A stretch of 64,000 bases of DNA from Lepeophtheirus salmonis (GCF_016086655.4 NC_052135.2:20426363-20490362); one strand, 5' to 3'. Numbered from the stretch's first letter, positions 49,905-61,640 are shown. Translations and numbers: made by a program. The notes: generated by a model from the letters alone, not told the origin.

Positions 49905-51107
49905 CAAATAAAAGAAAAGGCACTATCAAAAAGTACAGTTTGTCCAAGTCTACCAGTCAGGGTGACATTCCTCTCTCTTCTGCTGAGGCCTTTGATTATG
50001 GATTTTAGATAAGTGATTGAGGATGACAGTAGACCAGACTCGACACTGACTGGAGCAGCAACTTTTTTTCAGGTGTCTTGGGGTTGGCAGGGTCACCAAA
50101 TTAGATGAGAAGATCTGCAGATAAAGTCACATTCTGCCACATGAGTGCGGTTGAAAGAAGGCAAGGTGAATATTTTCTAGCTGTTGGTTTGGTGAAGAGG
50201 AGAGCCATTTGCTCACGAATAAAAGAAGCTTAGAAGCTTGTGTAGGTTCAATCTCTTGTTGAGAATGTCTTCCCCGGTCTCTGTTTGATTCAATTCTTCT
50301 TTTGCTCCAAGAAAGGAAGTCAAATTGATGTCTTGAATTACAGTGTTGACTTTGCCTTCTGAGGTGACGTGTGACACTGCCTTTTTGTCAATCAACACAC
50401 CAGAGGGGTACACTTGGGTGACATTTATGTGTCAAACTGAATTGTGGTACTACTTGGGGGCCCAATTTCTCATCATGGGATGGCTTCAAAAGGGCAACAC
50501 TTAGTTTTGTGATGAGGATGAAGTTTGATGGGAGTGTCTCCAATGTGACCAAGTTCTTCCACAGAGAGGACTGACTCCTCAATCTAGAGTTCAAATTTCA
50601 GATGCTGTTGTAGTTGTACTGTTGAGCCCATAGTGACGTGGTTGCAGCTTAGTTGGCCTTGATGACGTTTTAGAAGTTGAGAGGTAGTTGGGGCAGTTTG
50701 GCCATAGGGAGGGTACTAAATCTGGTTTGAGGTACCTGTAAAAGAAGGACAGTTATAAGCATACTATCTTCTCAAGAATTCTACAAATTATCAATGGCGA
50801 AAACGGCAATCCGTACAGAACGCATCAAAAGTGAGCAGCTGTCTTACCTCTTCTTTAGTGCCTTGCCTAGGGTCTGACTTCTTTTAAACTCACAGATGAA
50901 ATGAGATTCTTTGAAATGTAGGGAACACGGCTTTCTACTTTTGGATGGTGCCTAATCTGTCTTCTTCAGATCTGTTTCTCTTGGAATGACTCTCAGCCAG
51001 GCGATATAAAGTCCGGGGTTTATCTATTTGTTTGGCCACAGATGGTTAGTAACACCAGGTTCTGGTGGCCTGTTGTCATAGCCCGTTCTATACCCTGGAG
51101 CACAACA
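49905..51107 (-). pseudogene. THAP-domain / P-element-like transposase, decayed, with intron
   Basis: The minus strand begins with a THAP zinc-finger region: paired cysteines CCAPGYRTGYDNRP (51107), then HLWPNK, AWLRVIPRETDLKKTD, APSKSRKPCSLHFKESHFI with the C-x2-H pair. A Tyr stands where the second zinc Cys is expected, and two stops fall inside the domain. It continues to KALKKR, where a GTAAG donor (50847) and a TTTTACAG acceptor (50736) bound a 112-bp intron. Joining them keeps the frame into LKPDLVPSLWPNCPNYLS, the stretch that usually follows THAP domains in these proteins. Beyond about 50600 the frame breaks repeatedly, but IREQMALLFTKPTARKYSP (about 50205) and SSSITYLKSIIKGLSRRERN (about 49990) match the N-terminal half of P-element/THAP9-type transposases. 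The catalytic core is absent, as the similarity ends near 49905. Family assignment comes from motif recall; no search was run. Confidence 0.75.
50736..50847 (-). other. Intron in the THAP/P-element-like relic
   Basis: Minus-strand donor GAG|GTAAGAC and acceptor CCTTCTTTTACAG|GTACC enclose 112 bp. Splicing joins AAG-AAG-AG to G-TAC-CTC and keeps the frame for about 48 further codons. The intron shows this relic is a genomic copy, not a reverse-transcribed one. Confidence 0.7.
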
Positions 51108-51129
51108 CTTAGTGTGAAGGATTGGAATT

Positions 51130-53539
51130 ACAAAACGCAATGAAGATGGCGTTCACAAAGTAACTAATAGTTATTAGTTATTACTTATTAAATTACCAAA
51201 CACGTTGCATTGCTTTTTTTCAATAGACCCATGTTGCACGCGTATTTAAATTCATGTTTGCACGTGCCTGGGCCTGCTTACAGGAGTCCTTGGACTGAGG
51301 GAAGGAAGTTATCCCCAAAGATTTCCGGGTATATGGGCCGTTCATCTTCCGTTCGATGTGTTGAAGTCGTTGTTTCCCCTTAACAGAAAAAAAAGACCAA
51401 ACATATGGTTTGGTATTTTTGGGAGTATACTCAGCATTTTTCTTCCTCCAAATAATTTTTTGTTGGTCAAATGCTGTGTCTCACTATAATATTAACAGAC
51501 CATAAAAATTATAGACTGTTCTTTTCTTTGTCAATGAGCAAAGTGTCAAAACCTGCGAGGTATCAAATATTTAGTTCCTTCACTATATATGCACATAAGC
51601 ATCATTCTCTCTATAATGTATGCATATACGATGTAGGTATAAATAGATAGGTAAACAAATATATTCCAAGAAACAATAAGCAAATATGTATAGCTCGATA
51701 GATATACTACATATAAATGTATAAAACAAATACCAATATACATCAATAAATATATAGCTATATATTGTATACATGGTTGTTTATACACATAATATGTACA
51801 ATGTACTGAAATAGCTGAAGAGAAGTGAATATAGAGATGTAAAACGAGGAAGAAGAAATGAATATTTAATGGAAAACACTTTCAAAGAGTGTTTCGTTCT
51901 ACATACGCACATTCAATATATAAATGTGTTATGAAAAAGAAGATAGAGAAAGAAATACAGAATATTTAATATAATATGGAGTCTACAACATTGCCAATTT
52001 ATACATAATATATAAGTCTTGTACAAGTTGTAACCAAAACATGAGATTAAACATTTTAAATGAAGAATTCAGAGTACTCATGATTAGGATAATGCAATAT
52101 TCTTACAGTTCTAGAGATTATCAGAGTAATTTTTGGATAGAAAGCAATAATTGATAAGTATTCTCTGCCATATTATAAAGTTCAAATCTACAGGGAAAGT
52201 TTCAAAATTTACGAGTTACATTTCAATAAAATTGGTGGAAAAACTATTTGATGGTATAATCTCTAAATATGATCCAAAATATGCAAGTATATTAGAATGT
52301 ACCAACATGACAAAAGTTGGGAATTTTGTATCGCCAGATATTTTTTATTCTCTATTTTATTCTTCTAAACAAGAAAATAACCCTCAAACGTCCAAAAAAA
52401 TGGTCCTTAATGGACGCGTTTTGATTTGAAAATCTGTTAAATGTCAAAAGAAAGAAAATTTTGATATTGTTTCTTAAAAATTATCGATTTCAATCCCGTT
52501 ACAGGATTTTTTATTTTATTAAGTATTGTAGATGAAATATATATTTTTTTGTAATATGTTATCAACCTTTCTTTAACTTTTTTGTTGTATGAGAATTTTA
52601 GATCCAAACATGCTTCCATTAAATAAATATTACCGCGTATTACGCGCATTAATTTTGATATTTTTCTTCATTTTTATTATTCAAATTTCATTTTTCGATG
52701 CTAAATGTGAAATATATTATTACTAAATATACTTTTGTTCTTTATTTATGCCAAATAAGACAAACAATTTTACCAATTTATAAATTAGTACTTAAAAAAC
52801 TGTCAATTAAACTCTTAAAAGTATTACCTATTTTTTTATTATTCCTTAATATATGTATATGGTTGATTTTTTATTTAAGCATAAATTTATTTAACCTACT
52901 CCCCGTAATGGCAGGTCCAAGTCAAACCAATTCTTATCAATTTGCACAAAGTAGAAAGTGTTGCAAGACTGAGTGAGTAAGCAAGGATTGGATATCATCA
53001 CTTTGATCCTTAGTTCGTTTGAAGATAATGAAAAAAAATTAAAAAAAATAAAAGGATGAGAGGATACATATCAACAAGGAATTGCTTAATCTACTAGAAA
53101 GACATTTGAATGCATTTAATATTATTGTCTAATGTCTATCTATGTATAATATTATATGTGTATGATTTCGTATAACTTGTAACTTGTATTCTTCATAACG
53201 CCTCATTTATTTACAACATCAGTCTTTTCAAAAATAATTAATTGTACAAACATTGATGTTGTGTTGTTCCCTATACGGATCCTTAGTGGTATAGGTGTAC
53301 TGCTGTATTTAAAATTTTACTATCTATAATTGATATTAGAACTGCTTCTTGAAGTGACATTATACATTAAGAATCGTGATATGGATTTTTATATTGGTAG
53401 GTGAGTGGAGGACATATATTTAACAAATAAGATTTTAGAAAAGTAACAAAAGGCAACAAATAAGTAAAAAGAAAGTAAAAAAAGTTTTTTTTAGTAGAGC
53501 TTAAATTTTTTTGGAGGAGACAAAATCTGCATATATATT
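51130..53539. other. Region upstream of the THAP-like relic, then AT-rich background
   Basis: 51200-51400 is GC-richer (CACGTGCCTGGGCCTGCTTA and CCGTTCATCTTCCGTTCGAT) and could be the 5' part of the THAP-like element or another repeat; I see no frame in it. From 51.55 kb on it is AT-rich, with unsupported ORFs at 51546, 52151, 52437 and 52698. Confidence 0.45.
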
Positions 53540-53800
53540 TATAGAAATTGTGTATGTGTGTAGATGTCCTTCATACGTTTCCACACCGTTGAACCACGTA
53601 GGCTGAAATTTTGTATAGGTCCCTCTTTTGAGCATGACAGGCTAAAACGGGGTTGTCGATTTTTTGGGGGTTCATATAAGGGGGACTTATGCTATACACA
53701 AAACACAAAAACCTTTTTTCGCAGCTCAAGGAGACTATATAAGGGTTTGAGTTTATCAAAAAGAAATTGGGGTTTCAAAAAACAACTATACAAATAGGTA
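53540..53800 (+). other. Unidentified GC-richer segment with repeat-like words
   Basis: CATACGTTTCCACACCGTTG then AACCACGTAGGCTGAAATTT and GTATAGGTCC... is unlike the surrounding DNA. Two overlapping small ORFs (77 codons plus, 62 codons minus) exist but neither has a recognisable motif. The wording resembles a non-coding interspersed repeat rather than an exon. I cannot name it. Confidence 0.35.
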
Positions 53801-55921
53801 ACTACATTTTCTAGATTGATTCAAAATCAAAAAAGTTATGGGGAAGAAAATTAATCGGTCAATATTGCAATTGCATTTATTTCAGGTGCAAAAAAATGAA
53901 CTTCCAATGGAATATGGGATTAGTAAATAAAATACAGTTAGTAGAAATTTGTCTGGAGATTGGTTTGCATATAAATATAAAAATAAAATAAATAAAAATT
54001 GATGTTTAACTGAAATATCTGTCATTTTCTGAATCATTTTTTATTTTTTTCTCTTTTTTTCCATTTTTTCATCAAACGTCTATTTTCAGTTTTTTAGGAA
54101 AAAATGCCACAAGACGATGCTTTTTGAACAAAAATGCTGACACAATATTTACAAAAAGGATTCAGTTATCGAGGGTTCTCGACAACATTATTCTTCATTA
54201 CTTTTTTGTTTCTGCAAGTATGAAATAAATATTGGGAGGTTTTGTGTTTCTTTTACAATTCTAATAAATGTTATTAACTACTTTTTTTTTTTTGCAAAAT
54301 TAGTGGATAAATTTTTTTTGCTTTTTTTTTTTTGGGGGAGGTAAGTTGCAATGATGAGACTTTATAGATTACCTTACATAACCGGATAGATATAGTCTGA
54401 AGAATCCCAGAGGAATACAATTATCATGATCTTTTTCAACAACAACGAAACATTCATATTATAATTATTATTATATAGATGTATTTTTTTAATTTTCTCA
54501 ATTAATTTGACCATTTTCAATGTGATTTCCCTCTCCCTCCGTTACACGAGCAACGTCAGATAATTCTTTGCTAGTATAACCTAATAAAAAGTTTTACAGT
54601 TAATTATTTGCCAAATCGATCAGATTTTTTTTTCTCTTCATGAAAGACATAATTTTAAATACACAAAAAATGCTAATTTCAAAATAATAAAAACAACAAT
54701 TTTGACTATTTTTTTTTTTTTTGGTATAACATCCTTATAAAATAAGATTTTATTTAATCAGACAAAAATAGTTTTGTTTTGTTTGGTAATCGTCATAAAA
54801 AAACATTGATTAAGGAATACACTATGTTTAGTCATAGCTGACGGAATTAACACTGAAATTAGAAAATTGTACTTTATAAAACAAAGCGAGAATGAAAGTT
54901 GTATAAATACATAAGAGTTGATCCTGAACTACACTTTTGGGTAGAATAAGTATCAAAATACTAATAATATCTTTTAAACCCGTACTAAAATATTAGTATT
55001 GTAGCAACACAACATTGATGATACAATTTCATTTCGATATATTCAAATGACTTACCTATTATTTATTTGAAATTAATAATGTGTGCAACAATACTTATCA
55101 TTTGTTAAAAAAATCACACCAGAACTTAAGGAAAATTATAGCACCGACTTAGTAAATCCCAAATGATTTTTTGTGTTTTTTTTTTTTTTTTTTGCTTATT
55201 TTTGTAGATAGGATAAATAAATGTTCAATCTTGAAGTTCGGTCATTAAATCTGCAGAAATAAGTAGTTCTTTTTTTGTTCTCGCTCAGGTTGTTTGTATT
55301 TTTGAAAAGGAAGCATTATTTTTAAGAGTAATATGTATTTATCAAAATGTATACCATAAATAACTTTCTCAACATTATTAATTATAAATTTTAAAAACAT
55401 TTATTATTTATAATAAATACTTACAAAATTTTGTAAGTTTTTCAATTTTACACTAGGGAGGAGATACAAAGTCTTGTATAAAATGTTTAACACTCTTGTT
55501 TCTTCATGAAAATTTTCGTGTATGGAAAAATGCCCAGGAGAAAATTACCATGGAAGAAAATTGCCTGCTCTAAATTAATTGCACAAGTATTATATATGGC
55601 TACATCCATCCCTTCTATAGCTGAACAAGGGTTAAGGGAAGGGGAAAGATGGTTGAAGCTGTTGTTTGATCATTTCTACATCAATACTTTCTAGAGAGGT
55701 TTCACCAAAAATTAGGAAGAGGACCCTTTCTTTTGTCCTATATTCTGTCAAAAATTTACATCAAGATTTTTACAAACATTGTGGATGAATCACATTTAGA
55801 ATGGAGGAATGTTATTAAAGGGTCTTTTCTTTATAAATTTGTATTATTCGGTTCAAATCTATCAAAATAAGGTAACTATAAAATTCTCTAGTGAATGGGC
55901 AGTTTTTCTTGAACAATGACA
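53801..55921. other. AT-rich background with many poly-T tracts
   Basis: T runs of 11-17 at about 54050, 54280, 54320, 54710 and 55178. The 62-codon ORF at 55506 has no family features, though its composition is slightly less AT-rich. Confidence 0.5.
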
Positions 55922-55966
55922 AAAAATAACTAAATTTTGACTAAAATAACTAAATTTTGACTAAAA
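55922..55966 (+). repeat. Two-copy short tandem repeat
   Basis: The unit AAATAACTAAATTTTGACTA occurs twice head to tail. Confidence 0.8.
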
Positions 55967-56079
55967 ATTACTTATATTTGTTTGACTCTAATAGTACTGT
56001 AAACATTATTCGCCAACACTCTAGCAAGAAGATAATTTTGGTGATCCAGTAGTTTGGAAAATATTGTAATTCGGGATAA

Positions 56080-56800
56080 CTTTCTAACACTCATTGACCT
56101 CAATAGTCACTCTATCTTTAAGAATGGAAGATTTATCTTCCCTCTGCGTAGATTGTCGAACTTACACCTTCCTCTGATGCCGTGGGTCTAAAATTTGACT
56201 TTAAAATAAATGAATAGTTGGATTTGAAACAAATATACAGTAGGTATAGTAAAGGTTTGAACCTTCATCGTTCGTGGTATCAAATGATTATGGGCTCTTT
56301 AAGGGGTATTAATGATGAGAAAAAGTTTACTTACCAGTTTCATATATCTACTAGCATAATAAAATGCTTAATACTGTACAAAGACTGTGGTCGAACATAT
56401 AATAATGTCATCTACGGTTTTTTTTTCCATCCCTGAGTTGACTGTAGTTCGGGATTGTATTTTACTTAACCATAGCTACATATGAGTTTTTGAACCAAAT
56501 TTTGCAAAAACTATTTTTCTGTTCGGTATTCCTACTTACCAGTCGCGTCCGTCGGAAGAAGAAAAAACCATCAGTGCTGCTTTTGGAAACTGTAAAGCTT
56601 TCATAGCTCAACGTATTACGGAGGATAAAGTGATTGAGGGGATGGATCTGAAAGCTATTTCAATTTATTCTCCTGCTAGATATGCAAATTTTTCTTTGAA
56701 GATTTCCTAGCTGCATGGTACTTCCTGGAATGACGCATTGGATCTAATAAAATGTTACCCATCTTCTTCAATAACATATGAAAATACATTAAGGACAATC
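56080..56800 (+). pseudogene. Unidentified decayed coding-like block
   Basis: Two stretches look more like old coding sequence than background. At 56160-56436 the frame reads SSDAVGLKFDF, then DLKQIYSRYSKGLNLHRSWY and QMIMGSLRGINDEKKFTYQF. At 56521-56710 another frame reads FGIPTYQSRPSEEEKTISAA, FGNCKAFIAQRITEDKVIEG and MDLKAISIYSPARYANFSLK. Composition is less AT-rich than the flanks. It lies 1.1 kb upstream of the LINE relic in the same orientation and could be its 5' portion or another retroelement. I do not recognise the family and see no catalytic motif. Confidence 0.3.
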
Positions 56801-57889
56801 ATTTTATGTAAGAATTTATAAAATCCAGATATTTGTTTAAACAGAATAATAATTATTAAAATTTTATTTTATTTATCATTTACTCACAGGATTAGACAAA
56901 TTATTCCCAACAGAAATCAATTAGATAATCTAGTCTTTCCAAAAAGAAAAACAAAAAAAGTAATTTAAAAATTAGTCTACCCATTACAAAATTAAATCAA
57001 AAAACAATTCTTGATACGATTATTGAAAAACAAATAATTTTATTTGCACGTAACATAGCATCTATAATAATAATAAATAAAAAATTGCGTAAAAAACAGA
57101 AAAAATGCAGTTTTCAATTTGCAAACCCTTGGCTTGAAATATTTTTTGGTAGTGGAGGAGTTCCTTGGACATATTGGTGATGATTTTTAGTAATGCCACA
57201 CTACCCCTGGTCCAATCCATATTCAATATTTTAAGAATCCCTCAGCTGGGATGGAACAAACAAATATGTTTAGGTATTTGTCATAAACAATATTAAGCGA
57301 ATTTACACTGTGTTTTTATTCATTATGAAGTTTGAAAAAAATATGGAATTTTTTTAAGTGTCAATGTTCCTAGGGCAGTTTTTTTGGTACCAAATTTTTT
57401 TTTTAATAAAAATAACTGATATTTTAGCTCGAGAAAAATTACACGTAAGCTTTGGAATATCACTGAAGTCCTTATTCAAACTAAAAAGGACCCTAACTTA
57501 AAACAAAAAAAGATTATAATTGTGGAAAATAACAACAAATATTGGTTGTACGTTAGACATTTTACAATAATATGTACACTTGCTCTGATTAGATTTCTAA
57601 TGGTTTCTTTTATTTTCTATAATGTTAACTCAATAGACTAATATGGTAAAGCTGTCTAGGTTTGAAATGAACTTAATTGATTTCAATTTCCGGATGTATT
57701 AGTTCCATATGAAACATGGTTGATAAATGATAAGAAAATAATTAAACTGGTTTGGGGACTCCCATGTAACATTTATCCCTCAAGTAGTACTCCCACGACT
57801 AATATCAGATCCCTCCCCGAAAATTGTAAGATTCAGAACACCTCCATCAAGTCGATTATTTTTTTTAGAAATTAAATGGATCCCACAAT

Positions 57890-58553
57890 GAATTTCCAAA
57901 GACTTGCAAAAAAGTAGAAAAGCGATAGACGAAATAATTCATACAAAGAAATACGGATAATACTATTCCTTATTATACCTTGAAAAAAATAGAAGCTCCT
58001 TAAAAAGATACGTTCAAAAATCTTTTGTTGGTTTCAAAAAAGCAGCAGACTTTAACATGGTTAATGAAGAACTGATATCTCTTCTGGAATACAAAAAAAA
58101 AAGAAAAAAAGAAGGGCTTCTATCATGAAAATGAAGTCTAAATTGATTGAGGCAAACTTAAAAGGAAAAATGTCTTTTAAAAATCTCGAAAAACAACATA
58201 AAATATCTTTAAAACTAAGTGGCCTGAGAACAGAAAACAAAAACATACTAAATGATTCACAATATATTGCAAAACAAGATACGGAATATTATTTTAAATT
58301 ATATTCTAAATGCTGTATTCATGATAAAATGTGCACATTTTGTGAATACTGTCTGTAACAAAAAATCCTTATGGGTTCCAAAATAAAGAAACTATATTAA
58401 TAGATAAGATAAAAAGTTTAAATCACCTAAATCTTCAAATCTCCCTATTGAATTTTATCAAAAGTTTGTTTCGCTGCTTAGTCAATTATTGGAATTATAC
58501 TTTAAGAAAATATTTCAAAAAGGGTACATCCCTTTGTTCATCTTTAGGGATAT
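57890..58553 (+). pseudogene. L1/Tx1-like non-LTR retrotransposon ORF2, upstream part (linker and start of reverse transcriptase)
   Basis: The most open part, 58125-58358, reads LSGLRTENKNILNDSQYIAK then DTEYYFKLYSK. This matches the conserved linker of L1/Tx1-type ORF2 proteins, in which a 'tag' block (LRTENG.ILTDS..I) and a short FY..LYS motif precede the polymerase. After a frame change it continues with LPIEFYQKFVSLLSQLLELY and FKKIFQKGYIP, the first reverse transcriptase blocks (GPDGLP.EFY). The frame is then cut at 58553 by the hAT-like insertion and resumes at 60780/60788. No endonuclease domain can be recognised upstream. Stops and frameshifts make this a relic. Confidence 0.78.
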
Positions 58554-58785
58554 TAGAGTGTGTGCGATGAAACCAACTTTAACCAAATCAAACTACAAAC
58601 TGATCACGACATGAATTTAAATATAAGTAAGAATACCCTGCAATATTTTTTGTTCAGACATAATTGGAAGGGCTGCTTCCGACCAGTAATACAACTCCTC
58701 CAAAAATGATCAAAATTTGATGAAAAAAAAAAAATATTTCTACAAGTTTGTACGAAAAGAAAACTTTTTTTTTTTTAAATTGATG
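58554..58785 (+). repeat. Left long terminal inverted repeat of the hAT-like element
   Basis: Pairs with 60545-60779. Shared blocks include CATGAATTTAAATATAAGTA against CATGAATTTATATATTAGTA, GAAGGGCTGCTTCCG, CTCCTCCAAAAATGATCAAA and TTTCTACAAGTTTG. The right arm has a dozen extra bases near its GCTTCCGG block. Confidence 0.88.
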
Positions 58786-58883
58786 GTTTGATTAAAAACA
58801 TGTTAATTTAGTATATTTATTTATATAACCCCTGTACCGTAGCAAATATAGTAATACTGCATGTGTTGTTAGCATTTTTTTAT

Positions 58884-59864
58884 TTATTGATTCTTTTTTT
58901 TTTCTCTCCTGTTATTGTGTAAAAAAAAAAATAATGAAACTACTAAGTATAAATGGACATTTGACATATGAATTGTATTTTCTATATTAAATTCTGACTG
59001 TATTACATAAATAAATTCAATAGGCGAGAAATGATTTATATATTTTGCTCCATGTTCTACAATCACTGTTATCTGCTCCTCCATAACTTCAGGCTTTTCA
59101 GATCCTTTGCGCCCATCAAACTTGATACATACAATTTTTTTTTTCTTTCTACTTTTGATGAATTTTAATTCCATATTTTTGTACTTGCTTGATAACCTTC
59201 GTAACTGAAAGCAAACTTTGGGGAGTTGCGTGCTTCAGATCTCTTGATAATGCATTGCCATATGCTGCAACCGAACGAAATGAAAGTCCATATCTGACTA
59301 GAATTTCGCTTGATACTTGGAGCTCAGCATTATTCCTCCGTTTGACAAGTTCACATACTTCATTACCTAAGGACTTACATAATCCGAATTCCTTTAATAT
59401 TGATTAAAAATCTCATTTTGTTGATTAAATTCTTCTTGTTCTTTCTCCAAATTTGCTATTCTTTCTTTTTCTTGATTGTTTTTTTTAAGTCTTTTGGTAC
59501 TTCCTTTCGTGATTTCGAACAAATTTGTCATAATTGTCTTTATAGGATTATTTATATTCTAGTAAGTGGAGAAAGCCATCTTGAGCTTCTTTAAAAAGTT
59601 CTGATCCATTTAGAAAATAAATTCATCCTTTGGTATCTTTCTGAATACCTCACAATTACATTTTTTAATTTTAAAATAACTATTTTTCTTACTTTTATAG
59701 CAACAACATAAAGCAATATAAAAAAGTTGCGACAAAAACATTCCAACATATTTATCACTACTCGATCGACTTTGCAAATTTATCTTCTTTGCGCAGTCTT
59801 TGGTATCTTCTACAAATTTGTTAACTTTTTGCATCAAGTATTTGGTATTATTAGTAGGAGTGCT
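58884..59864 (-). pseudogene. hAT-like transposase relic
   Basis: Minus-strand coding remains, in several frames, lie inside the element with long TIRs. From the N-terminal side: MMQKVNKFVEDTKDCAKK (59837), then KKCNCEVFRKIPKDEFIF and, past a stop, MDQNFLKKLKM; then ELVKRRNNAELQVSSEILVR, YGLSFRSVAAYGNALSRDLK, TPQSLLSVTKVI (about 59355-59185). After a frame slip in an A-rich run near 59150 comes KKIVCIKFDGRKGSEKPEVM, then EEQITVIVEHGAKYI. The order C-x-C, IPK.E..F..DQ, NR..A......YG.S.RS.AA, FDGRK resembles a widespread uncharacterised hAT-like protein family of arthropods and cnidarians, where the Asp of the 'DGK' motif lies near the start of the catalytic fold. That is recalled similarity, not a search. 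The C-terminal half is missing or unrecognisable. Confidence 0.6.
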
Positions 59865-60544
59865 TGCCCTCTCTCAGATACTCTTGACATTAGAGGGAAT
59901 TATTTCAATGATTTGAAGATGTTCTTTCCTTTATATTCTTGCTCCATTCGGATATTGATTTTTAAGATACCGGTAGTATCTTATTAAATCTACCTTACTT
60001 AGCAAAAAAATACAAGGTATATCACAAGGACTTCCAAACAAAAAATACTCTCGGATACTCCTTGTTCCCAGAGCCATGACAACAGTACATATATAATTTG
60101 CATTCTATTTTTAGAAGGAATCTTCAAGTTTGATCAAACAAATGACTTATTTTTAATTACGCAGTAAGTAAGTAATATTATAGTTATATGTAATTTTAAT
60201 TTTAGAAGCTGGCAGAGATCAACATATCGCTTTATACGCAAGAACTTAAGTGGATATTTGAGTACTTTATCCTATATAGAAATTACATTTTTTAGTTGGA
60301 AGGCACAAAGTCTTTGGTGGTCCTATTCGTTCTTAAATATTTTACCGATAAACTTCTTTTTTTTTTTCCTCATACATCCTTGCAAATTATGCAATTTATA
60401 TTGTACAAGAAAAATAAAAGCATTTCCAATCCTTTTTTTTTTTGTCAATAATAATAATTTGCTCACAACACACGCAGTATTAGTATATTTGATACGGTGC
60501 ATGGATTATATAAATGTTTTTAACTAAACAAACGACTTTTTTTG

Positions 60545-60779
60545 TAAAATAAGTTGTTGTTTTTTTCATTCAAACTTGTAGAAATTTTTTTTTCATCAAG
60601 TTTTGATCATTTTTGGAGGAATTATATTACTGCCCGGAAGCTGTGACCGGAAGCAGCCCTTCGAATTCTGACCGACCAAAAAAAAAATATTGCATGGTAT
60701 TCTTACTAATATATAAATTCATGTCTTGATCAGTTCAGATTTTTGTTTGGTTTCAGTTGGTTTCATACCACACACTCTA
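60545..60779 (-). repeat. Right long terminal inverted repeat of the hAT-like element
   Basis: Inverted partner of 58554-58785. In its reverse complement the motif GGCTGCTTCCGG is followed by a partial second copy, CAGCTTCCGGGCAG, absent from the left arm, so the two arms have diverged by small duplication or deletion as well as substitution. Confidence 0.88.
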
Positions 60780-60787
60780 AGGGGTAT

Positions 60788-61640
60788 CTTGTCACTAGTA
60801 CATAAAAAAGGAAAAAATAAATTTGACTTAAAAAACTACAGACCAATATCACTTTTAAAAACTTTGTTCAAGATACTTACTGGTATTCGAAATTGAAGAC
60901 TTCTTAATCTTCTACCAAGATTAATCACTCAAAACAATAATGAACATGTAAAAAACAGACTTGCCGATGATATCACAAGAAACATTCAAGATGCAATTCA
61001 AATAAAAGGGAATTAAACTATGCAGTGCTAACAGTTGGTGAAGTATAAACTCCCTTAAAAATTCATTGACATGACATTCGCAAACTCCTTGAGACACAGG
61101 AGGACTTCAAAAAAGACTCTGGCCTATCGATTAATGTCAAAAAAATTCAATAAAATTACAACTGCAGAGGATTATTTGTAGAAAGCGTATCCAAATTTCT
61201 CATATACGACCTCAAACAAAGTTGCTAGGAAACCACGTGTCCTCGACAGAAGAAGACGGTATACAAAATAATTGTCATGAAGTTATTTCACAAATAACTA
61301 AACATTTAAAATTTTAAAGTAAATTTGAGTTCAATTTCTTAGACAATGTTACGACTTGTAATGTTTATCTTCCTCGGTTCATCCCTTTCACGAAAAGAAT
61401 TAGAGGAGACATTGACCATTTTAAAAGACAATTCCTACGGAAAGAAAACACAACTTATATATCTAAATAAAGACTTCGTACTCCAATTAGGGACTCGGGC
61501 GTCGGTTTATGTAATACCAAAATACAGTGTGTCCAGATTTCTGGGCTAAAAAGAAAAATAAATTATTTTAAGAACAACAGGGGCTATTATTTTGAGGAAA
61601 TAACTAAGAATTAGGCTTACTAGAAAGGACTTTTGTCTTC
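60788..61640 (+). pseudogene. L1/Tx1-like non-LTR retrotransposon ORF2, downstream part
   Basis: Directly after the hAT-like element the frame reads GILSLVHKKGKNKFDLKNYR then PISLLKTLFKIL, the strongly conserved reverse transcriptase block (I.LI.KKG....L.NYRPISLL). After excision of the insert the reading frame joins without a shift. Further on, LLNLLPRLI and IQDAIQIKG fit the next block. Then a stretch including the FADD catalytic region is missing, and LLETQEDFKKDSGLSINVKK (about 61085) fits the block after the catalytic site. LRTPIRDSGVGLCN (about 61470) fits the C-terminal 'GGLGL.N' region of these elements. Numerous stops; the catalytic Asp pair is not visible. Confidence 0.78.

Larger units (their letters stand above)
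58554..60779. mobile_element. hAT-like DNA transposon with long TIRs, 2226 bp, inserted in the LINE
   Basis: Left end TAGAGTGTGTGCGATGAAAC; reverse complement of the right end TAGAGTGTGTGGTATGAAAC. The flanking octamers AGGGATAT (58546-58553) and AGGGGTAT (60780-60787) agree at 7 of 8 positions. An 8-bp duplication with TAG-initial ends points to the hAT superfamily. The inverted repeats run about 220 bp with indels, unusually long for hAT. Removal of the element with one octamer restores the LINE reverse transcriptase frame, which independently confirms both boundaries. The inside carries a broken minus-strand gene. Confidence 0.87.

Noticed and set aside
59189..59987. Three plus-strand ORFs inside the hAT-like element
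   Set aside because: The coding sense is the minus strand, where conserved motifs occur; these are antisense shadows.
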